DNA of 64,000 bases from Planctomycetota bacterium (GCA_029260765.1 JAJDCP010000177.1:62001-126000), one strand, 5' to 3'. Counted from the stretch's first letter, positions 42,263 to 52,262 are shown. The notes: generated by a model not told the origin, from the letters alone. Numbers and translations are program-made.

Positions 42263-45200
42263 GTGGCAGCACAGCATCGCAAGACAGCCGGGCTCTGTGC
42301 CCTGCTGGCCCTTCTCAGCATCGCGCAGGGCGGAGATGAGATCTTCCACGCTCTCGACGTGCGCCTCGACCCGGCCAGCCACACGCTCTCGGCCAGCGAC
42401 ACCATCTCGCTGCCCGAGCGGCTGCGTGGCCAGGAGCTTCAGCTCAGCCTGCACGCGGGTCTGGCACTGGGACCCGCGCCCCAGGGGTGGAGCCTTGAGC
42501 CCGTGGCCGGGCAGGCTGGGCATGGCGTGCAGCGCTATCGGGTCCGGCCTGTGGAGGGCCAGCCAGCCCAGCTGCTGCTCAGCTGGGCGGGGAGCATCGA
42601 GCAAGCGCCCACTGTCGAAGGCGAAGAGTACGCCCGCAGCTTCTCAAGCACTGCTGGGACCATCAGCGAGCAGGGAGTCTACCTGGCCGGCTCCAGCCAT
42701 TGGTTGCCGCAGTTTGGAGCAGAGCTCTTCGGCTTCGCGCTGACTGTCCGCTTGCCGGCGGGCTGGCAGGCGGTCAGCCAGGGCCGGCGCAGCCACCATG
42801 AGCTGGGCGCAGCCCAGAGTATGGTCCGTTGGTCGAGCCCCGAGCCTGGCGAAGAGGTCTACCTGGTGGCGGCCCGCTTCCACGAGTATGAGCGGGCGGC
42901 CGGCGCGGTGATGGCTCGGGTCTTCTTGCGAGAGGCCGATCCGACCCTGGCGGCGACATACCTCGAGGTGACCGCCCAGTATCTACAGCTGTACGCGCGG
43001 CTACTCGGTCCGTATCCGTACACGAAGTTCGCCCTGGTCGAGAATTTCTGGGAGACCGGGTACGGCATGCCGAGCTTCACCTTGCTCGGTCCGAAGATCA
43101 TCCGCTTCCCCTTCATCCTCCATTCGTCCTACCCTCACGAGATCCTGCACAACTGGTGGGGCAACGGGGTCTACGTCGATGCGGACGGTGGGAACTGGTG
43201 TGAAGGCCTGACCGCCTACCTCGCTGACCACCTGATCAAGGAGGGGCAGGGAAAGGGCGCGGAATACCGCCGCGATACGTTGAAAAAGTATCGCAGCTAT
43301 GTGGGTGCCTCGGCCGACTTCCCATTGACGCAGTTCCGCAGCCGCCATTCGGGCGCCACCGAGGCCGTGGGCTATGGCAAGTCGTTGATGCTGTGGCACA
43401 TGCTGCGGATGCAGCTCGGGGACGAGATGTTCGTGTCCTGTCTGGCACGCGTCTACCGGCGCTATCGCTTCGCACGCGCTTCTTTCGAGGACATCGAAGC
43501 GGTCTTCTCCGCGACGGCGGAGCTCGATCTGGGGCCGGTCTTCCGGCAATGGACGGAGCGCACCGGGGCGCCCGAGCTCTCCCTCGAGGTCGAGGCCTCG
43601 GGGACAGGTTGGCGCGTGCGCTTGGAGCAGGTGCAGCCGGAGGCCCCGTACATCCTTGAGGTGCCGGTCGCCATCCTCTGCGAGGGGGAGCCGCAGCCAC
43701 GCATCGAATCGATGCACTTCGTGCCGACTCTAGAAGACCCGCGCGTCGTCGAGCTGACCTTGCCTGCCGGCAGCCGCCCGGTCTGGGTGCGCGTCGACCC
43801 GGGGTTCGATCTGTTCCGACGCCTGCACAGTGAAGAGATTCCGCCCTCGCTGGGCGCGATCTTTGGGGCTGAGCGGGTCAGTGTGATCCTCCCGGAGGCT
43901 GCTTCGGGTTGCGACTGGGAACAACTGGCTGCGGCCTGGGACCCGACGGGAGAGCAGCTCGAGCTGTTGCGGGAAGCGGCCATCGATGGACTGCCGGCCG
44001 GACGCCCCGTCTGGATTCTGGGGCAGCACAACCGCTGGGCTGAGGTCGTGCGCAGCGCGTCGGCTGCGCGCGATGCGGTGCTCGAGGGGGGCGAGTTGAG
44101 AGTCGGAGAAGAATCGGTCGCGGCGGAGGAGGCGTGTTTCGTGCTGACTGCGCGCCATCCGCAGGATCCCGAGCTCTCCATCGGCTGGATCGGGGCTTCC
44201 CTGCCGGAGTCGCTGCCCGGTCTGGCCAGGAAGCTGCCGCACTACGGCAAGTACTCCTACCTCGCGTTCACGGGCAATGAACCGAGCAATGTCATCAAAG
44301 GCCAGTGGCAGGCCGATGCCTCGCCGCTGCTGTGGCGGGCTCCGGGCTACCTCGGCACGCCCTCGCTGCCCACGGTGGAGCCGCTGGCGAGGCTGGAGCC
44401 GGTCTTCGACGCCGACCGCTTGGCTGCGCACGTGGCCTTCCTCGCCTCGGATGCCCTGGAGGGGCGGGGAGTCGGGACGGCCGGCCTGGACAAGGCCGCA
44501 GACTACATCGTCCGCGCTTTCGAGAGCGCCGGCCTGGAGCCCGGCGGCAGCGATGGCGGCTGGTTCCAGGAATGGCTCGAGCCCGACGGGCCCGACGGTG
44601 CGCCGGTGCGCCTGCGCAACGTCGTCGGCGTTCTGCGCGGGAGCCACCAGGACTGGGCCCGCCAGTCGGTCGTCGTGGGCGCCCACTACGACCACCTGGG
44701 TCGCGGCTGGCCCGACGTCCGTGAGGGCATGGCGGGGCAGATCCACAACGGCGCGGATGACAACGCTTCGGGGGTCGCCGTGTTGCTGGAGCTGGCAGGG
44801 CTGCTCGGCAACGCGGGCGCGCACCCCCGGTCGATCGTGTTCGTCGCCTTCAGCGCCGAAGAGTGGCAGCTGCGCGGCTCGCGGCACTACACCCAAGCCA
44901 TGGAGCAGTGGCCGGCCGAGCAGGCCCACGCGATGCTCAACCTCGACACTGTCGGCCGTCTGGCCGGCCAGCGCCTGCTGGTGCTCGGCACCGGGACCGC
45001 CAGCGAGTGGGTGCATATCGTGCGCGGCGTCGGCTTCACCACGGGCGTCGAGGGGGTCGCCGTGGCCAACGACCTGGGAGGCAGTGACCAGAAGAGCTTC
45101 CACGAGCTCGGTGTGCCGGCCGTGCAGTTGACGACCGGACCGACTGTGGACTACCACCGACCGAGCGATGTGGCGGACAAAGTCGACGCTGACGGGCTGG

Positions 45201-45577
45201 TGAAGGTGGCCACCTGGTTGCGGGAGACGCTGGTCTATCTGGCCGCTCGGGAGGAGCCCCTGAGCTCCACCCTGGCGGGCGGGACCAGTCCAGCACCCGC
45301 GCCGGCTGCCGGCCGGCGGGTCAGCCTCGGAACGATGCCGGACTTCGCCGATCCCGGGCCCGGGGTGCGCGTGCAGAGCGTGCTGGAGGCCTCGGCGGCG
45401 GAAGAGGCAGGGATCGAGGCGGGGGACCGGCTGCTGTCTCTCGACGGGGTAGTGATCGAGGATCTCCGGGCGTTCTCGGACTTCCTGAAGACCCGCAAGC
45501 CCGGGGACAGCATCCGCATCGAGCTCGAGCGGGACGGCGAACGGCTGTCTCTAGAGGCGAAGCTCAGGGCGCGCTGA
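42263..45577 (+). CDS. Exported M1-like peptidase fused to M28 peptidase and PDZ domain
   Basis: The 1104-residue protein has three enzymatic/binding parts after a signal peptide ending near 'SIAQGGD'. Residues of about 25-440 are an M1 gluzincin-like domain with 'ENFWETGYGMPSF' and zinc site 'HEILHNWWGNG' (His292, Glu293, His296) plus Glu314 in 'GNWCEGL'. Residues of about 710-995 are an M28 aminopeptidase domain with all five ligands in 'GAHYDHLG', 'GADDNASG', 'FSAEEWQL', 'LNLDTVG' and 'DYHRPSD'. Residues of about 1015-1100 are a PDZ domain ('SAAEEAGIEAGDRLLSLDG'). GTG 42263 follows GGGAG. Probable role: extracellular peptide degradation in two steps; the fusion is unusual. Confidence 0.9.
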   Translation: MAAQHRKTAGLCALLALLSIAQGGDEIFHALDVRLDPASHTLSASDTISLPERLRGQELQLSLHAGLALGPAPQGWSLEPVAGQAGHGVQRYRVRPVEGQPAQLLLSWAGSIEQAPTVEGEEYARSFSSTAGTISEQGVYLAGSSHWLPQFGAELFGFALTVRLPAGWQAVSQGRRSHHELGAAQSMVRWSSPEPGEEVYLVAARFHEYERAAGAVMARVFLREADPTLAATYLEVTAQYLQLYARLLGPYPYTKFALVENFWETGYGMPSFTLLGPKIIRFPFILHSSYPHEILHNWWGNGVYVDADGGNWCEGLTAYLADHLIKEGQGKGAEYRRDTLKKYRSYVGASADFPLTQFRSRHSGATEAVGYGKSLMLWHMLRMQLGDEMFVSCLARVYRRYRFARASFEDIEAVFSATAELDLGPVFRQWTERTGAPELSLEVEASGTGWRVRLEQVQPEAPYILEVPVAILCEGEPQPRIESMHFVPTLEDPRVVELTLPAGSRPVWVRVDPGFDLFRRLHSEEIPPSLGAIFGAERVSVILPEAASGCDWEQLAAAWDPTGEQLELLREAAIDGLPAGRPVWILGQHNRWAEVVRSASAARDAVLEGGELRVGEESVAAEEACFVLTARHPQDPELSIGWIGASLPESLPGLARKLPHYGKYSYLAFTGNEPSNVIKGQWQADASPLLWRAPGYLGTPSLPTVEPLARLEPVFDADRLAAHVAFLASDALEGRGVGTAGLDKAADYIVRAFESAGLEPGGSDGGWFQEWLEPDGPDGAPVRLRNVVGVLRGSHQDWARQSVVVGAHYDHLGRGWPDVREGMAGQIHNGADDNASGVAVLLELAGLLGNAGAHPRSIVFVAFSAEEWQLRGSRHYTQAMEQWPAEQAHAMLNLDTVGRLAGQRLLVLGTGTASEWVHIVRGVGFTTGVEGVAVANDLGGSDQKSFHELGVPAVQLTTGPTVDYHRPSDVADKVDADGLVKVATWLRETLVYLAAREEPLSSTLAGGTSPAPAPAAGRRVSLGTMPDFADPGPGVRVQSVLEASAAEEAGIEAGDRLLSLDGVVIEDLRAFSDFLKTRKPGDSIRIELERDGERLSLEAKLRAR

Positions 45578-45607
45578 GGGCTCGAGCCCGCCCCTGTGTC
45601 GGGAGCG

Positions 45608-46597
45608 TCAGTCCGAGGAGTCGATGCTACCCATGTCCGGATAGCGCGAGCCACGGGCGATGCCTCTGGGTGCAACCCGATCCAAGCGCGCGGCATCGGC
45701 CTCGCTCAGCACGACCAGGGCCGCCGCCACGTTCTCTTCGACCCGGGCGGCCTTGGTGGTCCCCGGGATTGTGACGACCTGAGGATGGCTGTGCAGCAAC
45801 CAGGCGAGCGCCAGCTGCGCGGCGGTGCAGTGCTTCTCGTCCGCCAGTTTCTTGACCTCTGCCACCAGCTCGAGGTTCTTGGCGAAGTTCTCGCCCTGGA
45901 AGCGCGGGTTGTTCCGCCGCCAATCGTCTGCAGCCAGATCGTCTGGACTGGCGATCGCGCCGGTCAGGAAGCCCCGCCCCAGAGGGCTGTAGGCGACGAA
46001 GCTGATACCCAGCTCGGCGCAGGTCGCCAACAGGCCGCCTTCGGGGTCGCGGGTCCAGAGGGAGTACTCCGTCTGCAGTGCCGCGATCGGGTGGACGGCG
46101 TGGGCGCGCCGGATCGTGCTGGGAGAGGCCTCAGACAGGCCGAGGTAGCGCACCTTGCCCGCCTGGACCAACTCGGCCATCGCCCCGACCGTGTCTTCGA
46201 TCGGGGTCTGGGGATCGACGCGGTGCTGGTAGTACAGGTCGATCACGTCGACCCCCAAGCGGCGCAGACTCGCGTCGCAGGCCTTGCGCACGTGCTCGGG
46301 CTTGCCCGAGATGCCGACGAAAGAGCCGTCTTCGCGGCGCACGATGGCGAACTTGGTCGCAAGCACCACCTGCTCGCGCCGCCCCGCCAGCGCCTTGCCC
46401 AGCAGTCGCTCGTTCGCGCCGTTGCCGTACATGTCGGCGGTGTCGAGGAAGTTGACACCCAGCTCCAGCGCGCGGTGGATCACTGCGATCGAACGGGAGG
46501 TGTCGCTGGGGGCTCCGTAGAATTCGGACATGCCCATGCAGCCGAGGCCGATGGCGGAGATTTGCGGACCGTTTTGTCCGAGGGTGCGCATTTCCAT
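45608..46597 (-). CDS. Aldo/keto reductase
   Basis: NADP(H)-dependent oxidoreductase with a TIM-barrel fold, 329 residues. Catalytic elements are visible: Asp/Tyr in 'FLDTADMYGNGANE', Lys in 'VLATKFAIV', and His in 'DLYYQHRVDPQTP'. The cofactor end is 'VTIPGTTKAARVEENVAA'. It matches the YakC/IolS-type pyridoxal-or-auxin-responsive subgroup by the opening 'RTLGQNGPQISAIGLGCMGM'. ATG 46597 has GGAG eight bases upstream. It is convergent with the M1-M28 gene; the substrate is unknown. Confidence 0.93.
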   Translation of the reverse strand: MEMRTLGQNGPQISAIGLGCMGMSEFYGAPSDTSRSIAVIHRALELGVNFLDTADMYGNGANERLLGKALAGRREQVVLATKFAIVRREDGSFVGISGKPEHVRKACDASLRRLGVDVIDLYYQHRVDPQTPIEDTVGAMAELVQAGKVRYLGLSEASPSTIRRAHAVHPIAALQTEYSLWTRDPEGGLLATCAELGISFVAYSPLGRGFLTGAIASPDDLAADDWRRNNPRFQGENFAKNLELVAEVKKLADEKHCTAAQLALAWLLHSHPQVVTIPGTTKAARVEENVAAALVVLSEADAARLDRVAPRGIARGSRYPDMGSIDSSD

Positions 46598-46667
46598 GGG
46601 TTTGGCTCCTGGTGCCGGCTTTCTGTTGCGTCTGTGATGCTGTTCGTCCAGTATAGCACTCGAGTTA

Positions 46668-47846
46668 ATGAAGCAGGCTCCAGTGGCAGCGAATCAGGAC
46701 TCTCCGGACACGGTTGCGGCACTCTGGGAGTGGGTCCGCCTGCCCGCGTATGTCCTGCCCTCGGCGCCGGTCCCCGAAAAGCTGCGGCGTGGTCTCTCGG
46801 GGCTATGGGCTTCGTTGGCTCCCCGCCGCAGGCGCGCCGAGAAGCCGGTCGAAGAGCTGAGATTCGCTCCCCTCGAGCAGCTCGCGCAGCGCCAGCACGC
46901 CCCCGACCCTGCCTGGCTCGAGGTGGTGGAGGCCTGGCAGAAGTGCTGGCTGGGGCAGGCCGTGGAAGGCCCGGTCTTCGTCATCGACCCTCCGTTCGGC
47001 GCAGGCGCGGACCTGCTGCGAAGCTGGGCCGAGCGGCGCGGTTGGCCGTGTATTGAGGCGCCCCCTGCCCACCAGCTGCTCGACGACAACGCAGCCTGGC
47101 TCGACGCGCTGCCCGAGCCTCCCTGGGTGCTTCCCAACCTGGAGGCGTGCTACCTGCGTCACGTCCGGGGGTTGAGACTGGTGCGGGAATTATTGGCGCG
47201 GCTGCGCTCGCACTGGGAATCGCGCTGTGTGATCGGTTGCGATTCCTGGGCGTGGGCCTATCTCGTGCATGCCGTTCCGATTCCCGACCATGATCCCTGG
47301 GTGCTCCAGGCCTTCGACCGAGAGCGTCTGTTGCGTCTGCTCAACCCGCCGCAGGCCAACGCACGCGTACGCAGCTGTGACGGGGGGGCCGAGATCTTTC
47401 CAGCCGAGAACGGCAGCGAGGGGTCCAGCCAGGCGGCCTCGCTGGCCGCTCTGACGCGCGGCAATCCTGGCCTCGCGCTTCAGCTCTGGCGAGGGGCGCT
47501 GCGCACCGCGATCGGGCCTGAAGAACAGCAGGCAGACAGTGACCCGCACACGCTCTGGGTGCTGCCGGTGCGTGCGCTCGAAGCCGGTCTGCCGAGCACA
47601 TCAGAGTCCCGCGACGCGGAGAGCCTGACGCTGTTGCATGGCCTATTGCTGCATCGGGGTCTGCCGGGTCGCTTGCTGGCGACTCTGCTCGGGCGCTCCG
47701 AGATCGATGTCCTGGGGCGGCTGGCCCGGCTCGAACGCGCGGGCCTGGTTGAGGTCAGGGCGGCGCGATGGTACGTCAGCGCCGCCGGCTATCTACCCGT
47801 CCGGTGGCTGCTCGCACGGGCCGGGTACCTTGTCGACAGCTTGTAG
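46668..47846 (+). CDS. Unrecognised ATPase-like protein in the MscS operon
   Basis: The 392-residue soluble protein has no signal peptide or membrane helix. A possible degenerate nucleotide loop is 'VFVIDPPFGAGADLLRSWAE' (no GK[ST], so ATP binding is doubtful). A Walker-B-like 'WVLPNLEACYLRHVRGLRLV' follows, and the C-terminus is a winged-helix-like 'GLPGRLLATLLGRSEIDVLG' with 'LARLERAGLVEV'. This layout recalls regulatory STAND/AAA-like proteins encoded next to mechanosensitive channels, as I recall. ATG 46668 lacks a good ribosome site. It lies eight bases ahead of the small MscS gene. Confidence 0.65.
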   Translation: MKQAPVAANQDSPDTVAALWEWVRLPAYVLPSAPVPEKLRRGLSGLWASLAPRRRRAEKPVEELRFAPLEQLAQRQHAPDPAWLEVVEAWQKCWLGQAVEGPVFVIDPPFGAGADLLRSWAERRGWPCIEAPPAHQLLDDNAAWLDALPEPPWVLPNLEACYLRHVRGLRLVRELLARLRSHWESRCVIGCDSWAWAYLVHAVPIPDHDPWVLQAFDRERLLRLLNPPQANARVRSCDGGAEIFPAENGSEGSSQAASLAALTRGNPGLALQLWRGALRTAIGPEEQQADSDPHTLWVLPVRALEAGLPSTSESRDAESLTLLHGLLLHRGLPGRLLATLLGRSEIDVLGRLARLERAGLVEVRAARWYVSAAGYLPVRWLLARAGYLVDSL

Positions 47847-47854
47847 GAGCCGCT

Positions 47855-48679
47855 ATGTTCGCCCAGGAAGCCCCGAGTCTGCAACAACAGCTCGCCAGGT
47901 TCGACACCGGCAATCTGGGGACCATCGCGCTGATCGTCGTGATCGCCGGGGTGGGGGCGGTGCTGGTCCAATGGACCCTGCGCTGGTTGGCCGATCGCCT
48001 CAGCGGCCGTGCCCGGATCTATACCTTGGCGACGGTGCCCTTGTCGCGGCTCTTGATCCTGGTCTGCTCGGTCGCATTGATCGTCCCGCGCGTTCTCGAC
48101 CCGAACTTTGAGAATCTCGTCGCCCTCCTCGGAGCTTTCGGCCTGGCGATCGGTTTTGTTCTCAAGGAATACGTCAGCAGCATTCTGGCGGGGCTCGTCA
48201 CGCTCTACGAGTTGCCCTACCGGCCCGGTGATTGGGTCGAGATCGATGGGGTCTACGGCGAAGTGCGGTCGATTGGAATCCGCGCGATGCGCATGGTCAC
48301 GCCAGACGACACGCTGGTGGTCATCCCCCACCTGAAACTCTGGACTAGTCCGATCCATAACGCCAACGGCGGCTCCCAGAACCTTCTCTGCGTCGCGGAC
48401 TTCTACATCGCGCACGGGCACGACGCGGCCCTGGCCAAGAAGACCTTGCGTGATGTCGGTTTGACCAGCCCGCTGGTGCAGGTGGCGCGCGGTGTCGCGG
48501 TCGTGGTACATGAGCGTCCGCAGGGCACGCACTACCGGCTCAAGGCCTATCCTGTCGATCCTCGCGAGCAGTTCGCGTTCAAGACTGATTTGAGCCTGCG
48601 TGGGCGCGAGGCTCTGCAACACCTGGGCATGCGGCTTGGATTCCCTCTCGCCGCGCAACAGGAGGCGGTAGCGCTGTGA
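47855..48679 (+). CDS. Small MscS-family mechanosensitive channel
   Basis: The 274-residue protein has three hydrophobic segments in its N-terminal half (about 24-45, 55-80, 85-115). The pore-lining helix reads 'ALLGAFGLAIGFVLKEYVSSILAGLV', and the beta domain opens 'YRPGDWVEIDGVYGEVRSI', typical of MscS. It is predicted to open under membrane tension. ATG 47855 has AGGAG upstream. Its TGA overlaps the GTG of the next gene, which encodes a much larger MscS-family protein. Confidence 0.9.
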   Translation: MFAQEAPSLQQQLARFDTGNLGTIALIVVIAGVGAVLVQWTLRWLADRLSGRARIYTLATVPLSRLLILVCSVALIVPRVLDPNFENLVALLGAFGLAIGFVLKEYVSSILAGLVTLYELPYRPGDWVEIDGVYGEVRSIGIRAMRMVTPDDTLVVIPHLKLWTSPIHNANGGSQNLLCVADFYIAHGHDAALAKKTLRDVGLTSPLVQVARGVAVVVHERPQGTHYRLKAYPVDPREQFAFKTDLSLRGREALQHLGMRLGFPLAAQQEAVAL

Positions 48680-51600
48680 GGCAGCTCGCGTATGGGCTGC
48701 TGCTGGTCGGCTGTCTGGGCCTGAGCGCACTGGGCCAGGACCCCGAACCGCTCGAGGCTGAGCTCAACCCCGAGCGGTTGCAGGAACGCATCGAGGCGCT
48801 CGACACCAACACCGACCTCGACGAGGCCGCCCGTGAGCAAGTGCGCGTGGCTTTGCAGGAGGCATTGAACGAGCTGCAACGCGCCTCGGAGCTGGCGGTG
48901 CTTGCCGAGAGCTTCGAGGTTGAGGCCGTCGGCGCACCTGACTTGCTGGCCGCGATCCTCTCGGAGTTGGACAGTCCTCCACAACCGCCGGCCATCGAGG
49001 TTCCCGAAGGCGCGACGTTGGCGCGGATCGAACAGCTGGTCGCGGCTGCCGAGCAAGACCTGGCGCTGGCGCGTGAGAGCTCTGAGCAGCTGCGCCTCGA
49101 ACAAGCGCGGCGTGGCGAGCGCCGTATCGTCCTCGAACAGCAGATCGCCGCGGCGCGGCAGCGCCTGGCGGAAGTCGACACAGCCCTCAAGGTGCCCCAA
49201 GACCCCAGCCCGTCGGGCGTGGCGCGGCGTTTGAGGACACTCGCCCTGCGGCGGGCCTTGCGCCAGGAAGAGCGCGCGTTCCGGGCAGAGCTGGCCAACT
49301 ACGACGCGCGCCGCGAGTTGCTGCCGGCCCGCATCGACCGCGCCGGGCGACGTGTCAGCCAGACCGGGCGCGCGCTCGAGGCATGGCAGGCCGCCGCCGC
49401 CGAGCGTCGGCGCCTCGATGTGGCCGCTGCCACCCGGGAAGCCGAGCGCCAGCGCCTCGAGTTGGCACGCAACTCCGAGCACGTGCAGACCCTCGCGCGC
49501 GAGAACGAAGAGCTCGCCCACCTGCGCTCGGGGAGCGACACACAACCGGGCACGGCCGAACGGCTGGCCGATGCGACCCGTAAGCTGACCGAGATGCGTC
49601 TGTCGCTGACAGCCTTGCGCGAGCGCTATGCGTCGGTGCGCGCGAAAGTCGAGGCTGCGGGCCTGTCGAACCCGATGGGCCTGTTGCTGCGGCGCGAGCT
49701 CGAGAATCTGCCGTCGGCGCATCGTTTGCGCGTGCAGGGCGAGCAGCGGCAGGCGCAGATTGCCGACCTGCAATACCAGCTGATCGCGCGGGCCGAAGAG
49801 CGCACGCGGGCGGGGGATGTGGAAGGCCGCCTGCTCGAGCAGCTACGCCAGGTTGAGGACACCCTGGGCGTCGACCAGCGCGCCGACCTCGAGCGGGTCC
49901 TGCGCGAGCTGTTGACGGCTCGGCGTACCTTGTTGGCCGCATTGCTGGACGACTACGAGCTGTTGTTCACGCGCCTGCTCGAGATCGACAACCTGACCCG
50001 CCAGACGATCGAGAACGCCGACGCCTACCAGGCGTTCATCGAAGAGCGCATCCTCTGGGTGCCGAGCGTCAGCAGTAGCACCCAACTGGGTCTGTCTGAG
50101 GTCTGGGAGGCGCTGGCGTGGCTCTTCGACGTCGAGAGCTGGAGTCGCGGCCTGGCGGCCAGCGGTCGCGAGTTGCTGCGCCGCTGGCAGGCCGTCCTGC
50201 TGGGATTGCTGGCCATTGTCGCGGTCTTGTTCAGCCGCTTCTGGTCGCGAGGGCGGATCCGCAAGATGGCGGGGGTCGTCGAGCGGGACCCCGGGGACAA
50301 CTTTGGCTACACCGCGCGGGCCACGCTGATCGTGTTGGCCCGCGCGATGGCGTTCCCTGCCTTGATCGCCGGCGTTGGCTGGGCGCTCGCGGCGCCGGTG
50401 GGGCAACCCGACGCGTTGTTGGCGGCTGCCGCTGGCTTGCAGGCCGCTGCCCTGGCGCTGTTCGCGTACGAGCTGCTGCGCCAGGTGCTCCACAGTGAGG
50501 GCCTGGGGGAGATCCACTTTCGCTGGCAGGGCTCGGTCTGTGCCCATGTGCGCGGCCAGCTGCTCTGGTTCATCCCGATCAAGCTGGTGACCGCATTCCT
50601 GGTCCAGGTGTTCGATCTGCACGAGGTCTGGAACGACACGGTCGGGCGCGCCGCGTTTGTGGTCGGGCTATTGGCCCTGTCGATCTTCAACCAGCGCGTG
50701 CTGCGCCCGGGGGGCCCGGTCTTCAAGGACTACCTGCGCCGCCATAGTCATGGCTGGCTCAAGCGGCTGCGCTGGTTGTGGTATCCCCTCGCCATCGGCC
50801 TGCCTGCCGTGCTGGCCTTGACCGCCCTGCGTGGCTACTACTACACCGCCCTGCGGCTTGAATCGCGTCTGCAGGCATGGATGTGGATGTTCCTCGCGTT
50901 GCTGCTGGTCCATGCTCTGTTCTTGCGTTGGCTGCGCGTAGCCCGTCGTCGCTTGCTCAAACAGGAGAAGCGTGAGAGTCTGGATGGGGCGCCCGAGTCC
51001 GCGTCCGCTCCGCTCGCGCAGAGCCCGGACGACCCGGCGTCAGAGCCGCCAGCCAGCCGCGAGGCGGGTGAAGCGGCGGTGCGTGCCCGGGCAATGATCG
51101 GCATCGAGTTGGCTGAGGCCGTCGACCCGCGCGCCGCAGTGCCCGAGCTCGACGCGCAGACCCGGCATCTGTTCCGCAGTCTGATCGCGGTGGTGGTGAT
51201 CCTGGGCACCTACATGGTCTGGGCCGATGTGCTCCCTGCTTTGCGCCGTCTCGAGCAGGTGCAGATCTATCCCCAGCTGCGCATGGTGGAAGCGTCTGAC
51301 GCTGAGGCGCCGAGCAGTGTGGTCGAGGCGGCGGGAGCCGTCAAAGCCGAGGAGTCTGTAGTTCCCCAGGCTGCGGTCGTCACCCTGGCCGATCTCGGGC
51401 TGGCGTTGGTCGTGCTCGCCTTCACCTTGGTGGCGGCCAAGAACCTGCCCGGGCTGTTGGAGATCATCGTGCTGCGCCAGCTGCCCCTCGATCCCGGCAG
51501 CCGCTATGCAATCAAGCTGCTGGTGCGCTATGCCATCGTGCTGGTCGGTTTCCCCTTCGCCCTCGCGCGGATCGGCCTGACATGGGACAGTGTGCAATGG

Positions 51601-52200
51601 CTGGCGGCGGCGTTCACTTTTGGACTGGCGTTTGGCCTCCAGGAGATCTTCGCCAACTTCGTCTCGGGTCTGATCATCCTCTTCGAGCGCCCCGTGCGTG
51701 TCGGTGATGTCGTGACTGTGGCGGGCACCAGTGGGGTGGTGACGCGTATCCGCATGCGCGCGACCACGATCACGGACTTTGACCGCAAAGAGCTGATCGT
51801 GCCCAACAAAGAGCTGGTGACCGGTTCAGTGTTGAACTGGGTGCTGACCGATCCCGTTGTGCGTTTGGTGATCCCGGTCGGAGTCGGGTACACCGCGCGC
51901 GTCGACGAAGCGCGCCGGCTGATGGAGCGTGAGGCGCGCAAGCACAAGCTGGTGCTCAAGCAACCCCCACCGACCTGCCAGCTCCGAAACCTCGGCGGCA
52001 GCTGCTTCGATTTCGAGCTGTGGCTCTTCGTTTCGAGTGTGCAGGACATGAACACGGTCCGCCACGACGTGACGCGCGAGGTGCACCGGGTGTTGACGGC
52101 GGCAGGCATCGATCTGCCGTTCCCGCAACAAGACGTCAACCTGCGCTCGGCGTTGCCCCTCCCCGAAGCTCCCCCGAGCAAACCCTCGCCTCCGGCGTGA
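48676..52200 (+). CDS. Large MscK/KefA-like mechanosensitive channel
   Basis: The 1174-residue protein has a signal peptide ('LLLVGCLGLSALGQ'), then about 400 residues of periplasmic coiled coil rich in Gln/Arg/Glu ('RQRLAEVDTAL', 'REAERQRLELARN'). Several membrane helices follow in two groups (about 495-760 and 835-975). The MscS core begins 'AAAFTFGLAFGLQEIFANF', then 'ERPVRVGDVVTVAGTSGVVT' and the C-terminal alpha/beta domain ending 'FPQQDVNLRS'. The layout equals MscK/KefA. GTG 48676 overlaps the previous stop (GTGA). An acidic/Pro-rich cytoplasmic insert lies near 760-815. Confidence 0.93.
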   Translation: MRQLAYGLLLVGCLGLSALGQDPEPLEAELNPERLQERIEALDTNTDLDEAAREQVRVALQEALNELQRASELAVLAESFEVEAVGAPDLLAAILSELDSPPQPPAIEVPEGATLARIEQLVAAAEQDLALARESSEQLRLEQARRGERRIVLEQQIAAARQRLAEVDTALKVPQDPSPSGVARRLRTLALRRALRQEERAFRAELANYDARRELLPARIDRAGRRVSQTGRALEAWQAAAAERRRLDVAAATREAERQRLELARNSEHVQTLARENEELAHLRSGSDTQPGTAERLADATRKLTEMRLSLTALRERYASVRAKVEAAGLSNPMGLLLRRELENLPSAHRLRVQGEQRQAQIADLQYQLIARAEERTRAGDVEGRLLEQLRQVEDTLGVDQRADLERVLRELLTARRTLLAALLDDYELLFTRLLEIDNLTRQTIENADAYQAFIEERILWVPSVSSSTQLGLSEVWEALAWLFDVESWSRGLAASGRELLRRWQAVLLGLLAIVAVLFSRFWSRGRIRKMAGVVERDPGDNFGYTARATLIVLARAMAFPALIAGVGWALAAPVGQPDALLAAAAGLQAAALALFAYELLRQVLHSEGLGEIHFRWQGSVCAHVRGQLLWFIPIKLVTAFLVQVFDLHEVWNDTVGRAAFVVGLLALSIFNQRVLRPGGPVFKDYLRRHSHGWLKRLRWLWYPLAIGLPAVLALTALRGYYYTALRLESRLQAWMWMFLALLLVHALFLRWLRVARRRLLKQEKRESLDGAPESASAPLAQSPDDPASEPPASREAGEAAVRARAMIGIELAEAVDPRAAVPELDAQTRHLFRSLIAVVVILGTYMVWADVLPALRRLEQVQIYPQLRMVEASDAEAPSSVVEAAGAVKAEESVVPQAAVVTLADLGLALVVLAFTLVAAKNLPGLLEIIVLRQLPLDPGSRYAIKLLVRYAIVLVGFPFALARIGLTWDSVQWLAAAFTFGLAFGLQEIFANFVSGLIILFERPVRVGDVVTVAGTSGVVTRIRMRATTITDFDRKELIVPNKELVTGSVLNWVLTDPVVRLVIPVGVGYTARVDEARRLMEREARKHKLVLKQPPPTCQLRNLGGSCFDFELWLFVSSVQDMNTVRHDVTREVHRVLTAAGIDLPFPQQDVNLRSALPLPEAPPSKPSPPA

Positions 52201-52262
52201 GGTGACGGCGACGGCGACGGCGACGGCGGCGGTTCTAGTGCTCCGTCGCACACCCGAGGGCT

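Noticed and set aside
45578..45589. Palindrome GGGCTCGAGCCC between convergent genes.
   Set aside because: It may aid termination, but there is no loop or U-tract and one copy is not informative.
52200..52231. Four GACGGC hexamers after the MscK-like gene.
   Set aside because: It is a short low-complexity tract with no further structure.
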